DNA from: Mycoplasmatota bacterium
GTDB lineage: Bacteria; Bacillota_I; Bacilli_A; Izemoplasmatales; Izemoplasmataceae
Assembly: GCA_030636545.1 (NCBI GenBank)
Contig: DAOVWR010000015.1
Span: 1 to 19,533, forward strand
DNA: 19,533 bases
Direction: 5' to 3'
Shown: piece after piece, positions 14,715 to 19,533 of the stretch
How the letters are laid out: the number at the start of each line of letters is the position of its first letter
Numbering within the stretch: the stretch's first letter is position 1
Program-made: the position numbers and the translations under genes
The notes under the pieces: generated by a model
Databases searched by the model: none
The model's input: the letters and a program-made list of their open reading frames with translations, nothing else
Told to the model about the DNA's origin: nothing

Positions 14715-16151
14715 TTATAGGTCGTAATACATTTCAAATTCAATAGGATGAGGCATTCTATTTACTAAATAGTGATCTTTTTTAATTCTTTTTAGATGAT
14801 TTTTAATAGTATTTTCTGAGAATACTTCACCTTCAAGTAAAAACTTATAGTCTTTTTCTAGAGCGTGAGCTGCTTCTAGTAAACTTGCTGGCAAACTCTT
14901 GACTTTCTTTTGATCTTTTTTAGATAAGTTATATAGATTAATATCATATGGTCCAAAGCCTTTTTTATTTGGATCTATTTTCTTAATTATTCCATCAAAT
15001 GCCGCCATCATTATAGCTGAATAAGCTAAATATGGATTACACGTTGCATCAGGACTTCTTAGTTCAAATCTTTTTTCATCAGGTGTAATAGCGTAGCCAG
15101 GTATTCTGATTCCTGCGCTTCTATTTCCTGTTGCATACCCAATTGTTACTGGGGCTTCGTATCCGGGAATAAGTCTTTTGTATGAGTTTGTAGAAGGATT
15201 AGTAATTGCTGTTAATGCTTCAGCATGGGTTAAGATTCCACCAATTGCATAAAGAGCTAATTTTGATAAACCAGCATAGCCTTTTTCATCATACATAAGG
15301 TATTCTCCATCTTTTTTAAGTTGAATGTGAACATGCATCCCACTTCCAGCTTCATCAACAAAAGGTTTAGGCATAAATGTAACTGTTTTACGTAATTTAA
15401 CGGCTGTTAAATTAAGTAAATTTTTAAGTTTCATAGTCCGATCTCCCATTTCTTTGATTCCTGCAAAACTAACTTCAATCTCAACTTGTCCAGGACCACC
15501 GTTCTCACTATGGTGATATTTTATCGGAATACCGATTTTTTCTGCTTCTAACGCAGCTTCGGTTCTAAATTCATAACTAGTGTCAAAAGGGGAATCTAAA
15601 TGATAACCTCCATGATGAGGGACTTTTAAACCAATGTTTTGTTTTGAATCATCACCCATGTTCCAATTTGCCTGTTCAGAATTTAGTTTAACTTCCATAT
15701 GTTGATTAGTATTTTTGAATGATACATGATCTAATACGAAAAACTCGAATTCTGGGCCTAGTAAACAAGTATCAGCAATACCTTCTTTTAACATATAATT
15801 TTCAGCTTTTTCAGCGATATAGCGTGGATCATCCGCAAATCTTTTTAACTTACTGCCATCGATCACAAAAATATTAGCAATCGTTACTAAAGTTTTATGT
15901 TCTTTATGATAATCAAGATAACAAGTTGTAACATCTGGAATCATTACCATATCAGATTTCTCAATTGTTAGAAATCCATAACTAGATCCATCGAACCCAA
16001 TACCTTTTACCATAATGTCTTCAGTTAATTTAGGAGTAGTTATAGAAAGACGATGCCATCTCCCTTTCATATCGACAACTTTGAAATCAATTATTTCTAC
16101 ATTGTTTTCTTCACAATAATTAATCATTTCTTTAATATTATTAAACATCAT
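14715..16151 (-). CDS. glnA: Glutamine synthetase, type I
   Basis: Cytoplasmic enzyme making glutamine from glutamate, ammonium and ATP; assembles as a dodecamer in this family. The 478-residue protein has all the usual signatures: GFDGSSYGF (52-60), GPEFEFF with metal-ligand glutamates (132-138), GGPGQVEIE (218-226), GSGMHVHIQ with the ATP-site histidine (269-277), NPSTNSYKRL (318-327), NRSAGIRIP (343-351) and RFELRSPDATCNPYLA (361-376). Near the C-terminus, NLYNLSKKD carries a Tyr (407) where adenylylated enzymes have their target, but the surrounding sequence differs from the classic KDLYDLPPEE. AAGGAG lies upstream of two adjacent ATG codons (16151 and 16148); either could be used. A cre-like site lies at the probable transcription start. 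Single-gene unit, convergent with the upstream neighbour. Confidence 0.97.
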   Translation of the reverse strand: MMFNNIKEMINYCEENNVEIIDFKVVDMKGRWHRLSITTPKLTEDIMVKGIGFDGSSYGFLTIEKSDMVMIPDVTTCYLDYHKEHKTLVTIANIFVIDGSKLKRFADDPRYIAEKAENYMLKEGIADTCLLGPEFEFFVLDHVSFKNTNQHMEVKLNSEQANWNMGDDSKQNIGLKVPHHGGYHLDSPFDTSYEFRTEAALEAEKIGIPIKYHHSENGGPGQVEIEVSFAGIKEMGDRTMKLKNLLNLTAVKLRKTVTFMPKPFVDEAGSGMHVHIQLKKDGEYLMYDEKGYAGLSKLALYAIGGILTHAEALTAITNPSTNSYKRLIPGYEAPVTIGYATGNRSAGIRIPGYAITPDEKRFELRSPDATCNPYLAYSAIMMAAFDGIIKKIDPNKKGFGPYDINLYNLSKKDQKKVKSLPASLLEAAHALEKDYKFLLEGEVFSENTIKNHLKRIKKDHYLVNRMPHPIEFEMYYDL

Positions 16152-16172
16152 AAATCTCCTTATATTGTTATA

Positions 16173-16188
16173 GTAAAAACGCTTTCAA
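16173..16188 (-). promoter_or_regulatory. cre-like operator of glnA
   Basis: Minus strand TTGAAAGCGTTTTTAC matches the cre consensus WTGNAANCGNWWNCAW at 14 of 16 positions, with a perfect TGAAAGCG half. It begins about two bases after the predicted start of transcription, where a bound repressor would block polymerase. Confidence 0.55.
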
Positions 16189-16196
16189 GCACTCAT

Positions 16197-16224
16197 ATTA
16201 TAACACACAATACACCAATGAAAA
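16197..16224 (-). promoter_or_regulatory. glnA promoter
   Basis: Minus strand: TATAAT at 16202-16197, preceded by TGT (extended -10), with TTTTCA (16224-16219) as a weak -35 at 16 bases. Transcription would start near 16190. Confidence 0.7.
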
Positions 16225-16293
16225 GTTATTTATAATCTTTTTTAGAATAATCACTTACAAATTGTTTTAGTAATATGAAAAAATGACAAAATG

Positions 16294-16302
16294 TGGTAAT
16301 AT
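16294..16302 (+). promoter_or_regulatory. Weak candidate promoter of the acetyltransferase gene
   Basis: TGGTAATAT fits an extended -10 loosely; no -35 is convincing. It lies about 65 bases before the start codon. The gene is divergent from glnA and needs its own promoter. Confidence 0.3.
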
Positions 16303-16367
16303 AGTTATGAGGCGACACTAATTTTATTGTGAACAAAACTACATTATATGAAAAGGAGTGAGAGATT

Positions 16368-16880
16368 GTGAGCGAAGAATTAACTATTAGGCTGGCCAAA
16401 AGAGAAGAAGCACCTAAAATTTTAGAGTTTATAAAAGATTTTGCTAAATATGAAAAAATGTCAAAACTTGTTACTCTAAACGAAGAAGATATTATAACAA
16501 ATATCTTTGACAAAGGATATGCAAGAGTACTATTTTTAGAAGTAGAAGAAAGAGTAATTGGGTTTGCAATTTACTTTTATTCATTTTCAACATTTATTGG
16601 TAAATCAGTTTTATATTTAGAAGATCTATTTATTGAAAATGGTATGCGTGGAAAAGGCTATGGAAAAGAAGTTTTAGCATACCTTGCTAAAACTGCAAAA
16701 GTAAAAGATTGTATTCGTTTCGAATGGTCATGTTTAAGATGGAATAAACCTTCTATAGCGATATATGAAAAAATGAAAGCTACGCAAATGAGAGAATGGA
16801 TTAAGTTTAGATTAGATGGAAAAGAGTTAGATGAATTAGCTGGAAAATGTGATAAAGAGATTGATGCTTATCATAAATAG
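16368..16880 (+). CDS. GNAT acetyltransferase, SSAT-like (diamine/polyamine type)
   Basis: A 170-residue cytoplasmic acetyltransferase of the GNAT superfamily, closest in pattern to spermidine/spermine or diamine N-acetyltransferases. Seen: FAKYEKM (25-31), FAIYFYSFSTFIGKSVLYLEDLFI (66-89), the acetyl-CoA loop RGKGYGK (94-100), and the SSAT-like FEWSCLRWNKPSIAIYEKMKA (118-138) followed by EWIKFRLDGKEL. SSAT proteins usually read EWxVLDWNxPxI here, so the position normally held by Asp is Arg125, which could change substrate choice. The start is GTG 16368, nine bases after GGAG (16355-16358). A terminator follows immediately, so the gene is monocistronic. A polyamine, diamine or lysine-analogue substrate is likely from the family but is not shown. 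Confidence 0.9.
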   Translation: MSEELTIRLAKREEAPKILEFIKDFAKYEKMSKLVTLNEEDIITNIFDKGYARVLFLEVEERVIGFAIYFYSFSTFIGKSVLYLEDLFIENGMRGKGYGKEVLAYLAKTAKVKDCIRFEWSCLRWNKPSIAIYEKMKATQMREWIKFRLDGKELDELAGKCDKEIDAYHK

Positions 16881-16885
16881 AACTT

Positions 16886-16920
16886 AAAGATGGAAATTAA
16901 ATTTTCCATCTTTTTTTGTT
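16886..16920 (+). terminator. Intrinsic terminator of the acetyltransferase gene
   Basis: AAAGATGGAAA (16886-16896) pairs with TTTCCATCTTT (16903-16913), six-base loop, then TTTTTGTT. Confidence 0.92.
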
Positions 16921-17107
16921 TAAAGTGCACAATACACAGTATATTTATAATTTTTCTAATTATTAATTATTCATCAAAATCAGTTGTTCGTATGCGAAGA
17001 TACTCATATATATATTAGCGTTTGTCAAAGAGCATAAAGTGTATTTCAATTATATTAAATACCTTTGATATTCAAAGTGTTTTGGATAAAAAGGCGTTAG
17101 TTTGGGC
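16921..17107. other. Upstream region of the purine permease with two small inverted repeats
   Basis: No gene. It contains TTCG-TATG-CGAA (16987-16998) and CTTTGA-TAT-TCAAAG (17063-17077). Neither is a recognised operator. The conserved core of the purine riboswitch is absent. The second repeat lies 41 bases upstream of the promoter -35. Confidence 0.4.
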
Positions 17108-17123
17108 TTGCAAGCGTTTGCAA
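17108..17123 (+). promoter_or_regulatory. Perfect cre-type operator of the purine permease
   Basis: TTGCAAGCGTTTGCAA matches the cre consensus WTGNAANCGNWWNCAW at all 16 positions and is nearly a perfect palindrome. Its last six bases are the promoter -35 element. Binding by CcpA or another LacI-family repressor would exclude RNA polymerase. It also resembles the operators of LacI-family purine repressors, so the cognate regulator is uncertain. Confidence 0.75.
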
Positions 17124-17146
17124 TGTAAAGTAATTTAGTATATTAT
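17118..17146 (+). promoter_or_regulatory. Promoter of the purine permease
   Basis: TTGCAA (17118-17123), 17-base spacer, TATTAT (17141-17146). Transcription would begin near 17153, giving a leader of under 30 bases. The leader includes the palindrome CGTATACG (17157-17164) and the ribosome site AAAGGAAG. Confidence 0.7.
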
Positions 17147-17180
17147 GAAATAAAAACGTATACGAAAGGAAGATTAATTA

Positions 17181-18557
17181 ATGGATTTTTTAAAGAATTT
17201 ATTTGCAAAAAAAGAGAACGATGCGCAACTCGCATTCGAACTTGATGGTAAGCCTAGTTTAAGAGTAGCAGTACCACTAGGATTACAACACATTCTGGCA
17301 ATGTTTGCAGGGAACTTAGCACCTATCCTAATATTAAGCGGTGTTTTAGGATTACCTACTGATCAACAGATATACCTTGTTCAGATGGCTATGTTCGCAT
17401 CAGGTATTGCTACATTTATTCAACTGTATCCTTTAGGTAAAGTTGGAGCAAGATTACCTATCGTTATGGGGACTAGTTTCTCATTCTTAGGTGTTGCACT
17501 TGTTGTTGGATTTCAATATGGAATTCCTGGTATTTTAGGGGCAGCATTAGCTGGATCTGTAGTTGAAATAGCACTTGGATTTTTAATGCCTTATATTCGT
17601 AAGTATTTCCCACCAATTGTTACAGGAGTTGTGGTTTTAGGAATTGGATTTAGTTTATTACATGTTGGTATTGATTACTTTGCTGGTGGATTTGCACCAG
17701 GTGTAATCTACGGAGAACCTAAAAACCTATTATTAGGATTGTTTACTTTAATGGTGATGTTAGGGTTTAATGTATTCGGTAAAGGCATGTGGAAATCATC
17801 GGCTATTATTATCGGATTATTCGTTGGATTCTTAGTTGCTATTCCAATGGGTATGGTATCATTTACTAATGTAATAGATGCTGGTTGGATTTCATTCCCT
17901 ATTCCTTTTAAATATGGTATGACATTCCATTGGGATGCTATATTCTTATTTGGAGCAATATATGTTATCACAGCTATTGAAACTGTTGGAGATTGTTCTG
18001 GAGTTACAATGGGTGGACTTGATAGAGAAGCAACTGCTAATGAAATTAGTGGATCTATTTTAGCCGATGCATTCGGTAGTTCATTTGCAGCTATCTTTAA
18101 TGCATTACCAAATACTTCTTTTAGTCAAAATGTAGGAATTGTAGCAATGACTAAAGTAGTAAGTAGATATGTAGTAGCAGTAGGAGCAGCATTCTTAATT
18201 GTAGCTGCATTCTTCCCTAAATTTGGGGCTTTAATAACAATTATTCCTGCACCGGTTCTTGGTGGAGTATTAGTATTAATCTTTGGAATGATTGCTGTTA
18301 GTGGTATGAGAATGATAGCGAAAGCTGATTTAAATGGTATTGATGGATTAATTTTAGCTTTAGCATTAGGTGTTGGATTTGGAGTTACTGGATCACCTAA
18401 CTTAGTAGCACAATTTGCTCAAGGTGGCGTTATGGCTTCTAAATTCTTAGAATGGTATTTCGCAGACACAATCGTTGCTGCTGGATTACTTGCATTTGCA
18501 CTTAACCTATTATTAAATCACGGAGTCCCAAAAATTAAAGAGATGTTAAATAAATAG
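17181..18557 (+). CDS. NCS2 family xanthine/uracil permease
   Basis: A 458-residue proton-coupled nucleobase importer of the NCS2 (NAT) family, with hydrophobic segments consistent with the family's 14-helix fold. Seen: the QH pair of helix 1 (36-37, LGLQHILAMFAG), the AIETVGD motif (265-271) with the substrate-site glutamate E267, and the NAT signature QNVGIVAMTK (316-325). Length and motifs suit xanthine permeases such as PbuX/XanQ. Uracil or uric acid cannot be excluded from motifs alone; xanthine or hypoxanthine is favoured because molybdenum-hydroxylase genes follow. The start is ATG 17181, eight bases after GGAAG. It has its own promoter overlapped by a perfect cre site, and its own terminator. 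Confidence 0.93.
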   Translation: MDFLKNLFAKKENDAQLAFELDGKPSLRVAVPLGLQHILAMFAGNLAPILILSGVLGLPTDQQIYLVQMAMFASGIATFIQLYPLGKVGARLPIVMGTSFSFLGVALVVGFQYGIPGILGAALAGSVVEIALGFLMPYIRKYFPPIVTGVVVLGIGFSLLHVGIDYFAGGFAPGVIYGEPKNLLLGLFTLMVMLGFNVFGKGMWKSSAIIIGLFVGFLVAIPMGMVSFTNVIDAGWISFPIPFKYGMTFHWDAIFLFGAIYVITAIETVGDCSGVTMGGLDREATANEISGSILADAFGSSFAAIFNALPNTSFSQNVGIVAMTKVVSRYVVAVGAAFLIVAAFFPKFGALITIIPAPVLGGVLVLIFGMIAVSGMRMIAKADLNGIDGLILALALGVGFGVTGSPNLVAQFAQGGVMASKFLEWYFADTIVAAGLLAFALNLLLNHGVPKIKEMLNK

Positions 18558-18581
18558 TCAATAGAATAATAAAATCTAAAC

Positions 18582-18613
18582 AAAAACTACCACTCATCAT
18601 GGTAGTTTTTTTG
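18582..18613 (+). terminator. Intrinsic terminator of the purine permease
   Basis: AAAAACTACCA (18582-18592) pairs with TGGTAGTTTTT (18600-18610), seven-base loop, then TTTG. It separates the permease from the mocA-like operon. Confidence 0.93.
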
Positions 18614-18678
18614 TTTGATTTATAAAGACATTTCTCAGGTTTTCTCTAGGCAATGTTCTAAGAAAGAAACCAGATATA

Positions 18679-18687
18679 TGATATAAT
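18679..18687 (+). promoter_or_regulatory. Extended -10 promoter of the mocA-like operon
   Basis: TGATATAAT is a perfect extended -10 (TGn plus TATAAT). No good -35 is seen. Transcription would begin near 18694, leaving a leader of about 125 bases. Confidence 0.55.
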
Positions 18688-18787
18688 ACTTATAATATAT
18701 TTATATATATACACACTATAGAGTGTTAAAGTTTATATATAAGGCCGTTTACTTGAAACCAGAAAAAAGTCATTTTTTTATAATAAA

Positions 18788-18803
18788 TTGTAAGCGCTTA
18801 ATT
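18788..18803 (+). promoter_or_regulatory. cre-like site in the leader of the mocA-like operon
   Basis: TTGTAAGCGCTTAATT matches the cre consensus at 14 of 16 positions and contains the perfect palindrome TAAGCGCTTA (18791-18800). It lies about 95 bases after the predicted transcription start and just before the ribosome binding site, a position suited to a roadblock. Confidence 0.5.
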
Positions 18804-18818
18804 GAAAAGAGGTGTGAA

Positions 18819-19403
18819 ATGATCGATGGAATTATTCTAGCTGGAGGATACTCTAGTAGAATTAAAAAAAATAAAATGGTATTACTCTATAATGAATTAC
18901 CAATTATTTGTAATGTTATTGAGTCAATGAAGGACTTTTGTAACAAAATAGTGATTGTGACAGGACACTATCATGATGAAATTGTTCAAGTGGTAAGTAA
19001 ATATGAACAAGTTATAGTTATAAGAAATATTAATTACGATTTAGGAATGTTTAGTTCGGTGATTACTGGAGTAAAAGAAATAAATAATGATTTTTTTTTA
19101 ACACCGGGTGACTATCCTTTAATCCAAAAAGAAACATTTAAATCTTTACTTAATGCAAGTGGGGAAATTAGGGTTCCAATTTTCAATAACCGTAAAGGAC
19201 ATCCTATTCTGATCAAGAAAGAACTGATTGATCCCCTATTAAATGAGCCAGTTGACTCAAATTTAAAAGTATTTAGAGATCGTTACACCGTTAATTACAT
19301 TGAAACAACCGATGAAGGAGTATTGATTGATGTTGATACAATGGAAGATTATTTACTAATTAAAGAAACAAAGAGAGGAAAGATAGATAATGGAGATAGT
19401 TAA
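18819..19403 (+). CDS. MocA-like molybdenum cofactor nucleotidyltransferase
   Basis: A 194-residue MobA/MocA-type nucleotidyltransferase, expected to attach CMP (or another nucleotide) to molybdopterin for a xanthine-dehydrogenase-family enzyme. Seen: the nucleotide-binding LAGGYSSRIKKNK (7-19), GMFSS (76-80), the metal-site TPGDYPL (95-101; related enzymes have DQP or DMP) and KGHP (126-129). The start is ATG 18819 after AAGAGGTG (18807-18814). A longer reading from GTG 18723 would add 32 residues, run through the cre-like site and lack a ribosome site, so it is rejected. The stop overlaps the next gene by 14 bases, so this accessory protein is co-translated with the enzyme it probably serves. 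CTP use is inferred from the neighbour; GTP cannot be excluded. Confidence 0.88.
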   Translation: MIDGIILAGGYSSRIKKNKMVLLYNELPIICNVIESMKDFCNKIVIVTGHYHDEIVQVVSKYEQVIVIRNINYDLGMFSSVITGVKEINNDFFLTPGDYPLIQKETFKSLLNASGEIRVPIFNNRKGHPILIKKELIDPLLNEPVDSNLKVFRDRYTVNYIETTDEGVLIDVDTMEDYLLIKETKRGKIDNGDS

Positions 19404-19533
19404 TTATTTTAAAGCAAAAACAATTGAAGAAGCTTACGAAAAACTACAAGAAGACAAAGCAAATTTAATTATTGGTGGTGGAGCTTGGCTTAGGTTATCT
19501 TCGAAAACCGTCGAAACAGCAATTGATTTAGAA
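19390..19533 (+). CDS. FAD-binding subunit of a molybdenum hydroxylase (3'-truncated by the window)
   Basis: The first 48 codons of a further gene, running off the window. The segment NLIIGGGAWLRLSS...VETAIDLE, preceded by an EEAYEKLQE helix, matches the N-terminal FAD-binding domain of xanthine-dehydrogenase-type (CoxM/XdhB-like) flavoprotein subunits, in the GGGAWL variant common in Firmicutes. ATG 19390 lies inside the end of the mocA-like gene, ten bases after GAGGAAA. Expected partners further downstream are the iron-sulfur subunit and the large molybdopterin subunit. With the permease and the MocA-like protein this suggests purine hydroxylation (hypoxanthine/xanthine). The exact substrate, and whether the enzyme is selenium-dependent, cannot be judged here. 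Confidence 0.8.
   Translation, partial: MEIVNYFKAKTIEEAYEKLQEDKANLIIGGGAWLRLSSKTVETAIDLE

Noticed and set aside
16226..16513. 95-codon minus-strand frame upstream of glnA
   Set aside because: It overlaps the acetyltransferase gene's conserved N-terminus and its ribosome site on the opposite strand and lacks a ribosome site of its own.
16921..17180. Purine riboswitch upstream of the permease
   Set aside because: The conserved TTTCTACC-type core and paired loops are absent, and the promoter is so close to the gene that the leader is under 30 bases.
18723..18818. Extension of the MocA-like protein to GTG 18723
   Set aside because: No ribosome site; the extra 32 residues precede the conserved LAGG start and overlap the cre-like palindrome.
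1..19533. tRNA, rRNA, CRISPR array or insertion sequence
   Set aside because: No cloverleaf, rRNA-like stretch, regularly spaced repeats, transposase or terminal inverted repeats were recognised in any intergenic region.

Overview
The window looks like chromosome of a very AT-rich, low-GC Gram-positive bacterium, most plausibly a free-living deep-branching Mollicutes-related lineage (Acholeplasma, Haloplasma or 'Candidatus Izimaplasma'-like). The evidence is the base composition, strong AGGAGG-type ribosome binding sites, lipobox lipoproteins, oligopeptide-transport ATPases enlarged by Lys/Glu-rich insertions, and many short hairpin-plus-T-run terminators. Tryptophan is always TGG (over 20 cases) and no long gene is broken by TGA, so the standard bacterial code applies. 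None of the 14 complete confident genes ends in TGA (11 TAA, 3 TAG). The taxonomic placement is inference.

Layout: (1) 1-5290, the end of an oligopeptide ABC transporter operon: oppC (5'-truncated), oppD, oppF, then two small uncharacterised membrane proteins. Every junction overlaps, and the operon closes with a terminator. (2) 5342-7730, a two-gene operon of a GNAT-fold protein (YghO-like) and a DUF819-type membrane protein, ending in a bidirectional terminator. (3) 7736-9313 (minus), a surface lipoprotein 5'-nucleotidase. (4) 9394-11432, a TypA/BipA GTPase with an unusual P-loop. (5) 11433-12170, a gene-poor stretch with at most doubtful or decayed ORFs. (6) 12171-14710, a 786-residue DUF2339-like multi-spanning membrane protein, preceded by a palindrome, an extended -10 promoter, a possible leader peptide and a hairpin. 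(7) 14715-16224 (minus), type I glutamine synthetase with a cre-like site at its transcription start. (8) 16368-16920, an SSAT-like acetyltransferase. (9) 17108-19533, a purine module: an NCS2 xanthine/uracil permease, a MocA-like molybdenum cofactor nucleotidyltransferase, and the start of the FAD subunit of a xanthine-dehydrogenase-type molybdenum hydroxylase.

How the genes may work together: the surface 5'-nucleotidase, the purine permease and the molybdenum hydroxylase suit an organism living on exogenous nucleotides and purines. The Opp system adds peptide uptake, and glutamine synthetase handles ammonium. Three cre-like sites (perfect match at the permease -35, 14/16 at glnA, 14/16 in the mocA leader) suggest that one LacI-family regulator, possibly CcpA, ties these genes to carbon state. 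No mobile element, tRNA, rRNA or CRISPR array was recognised.
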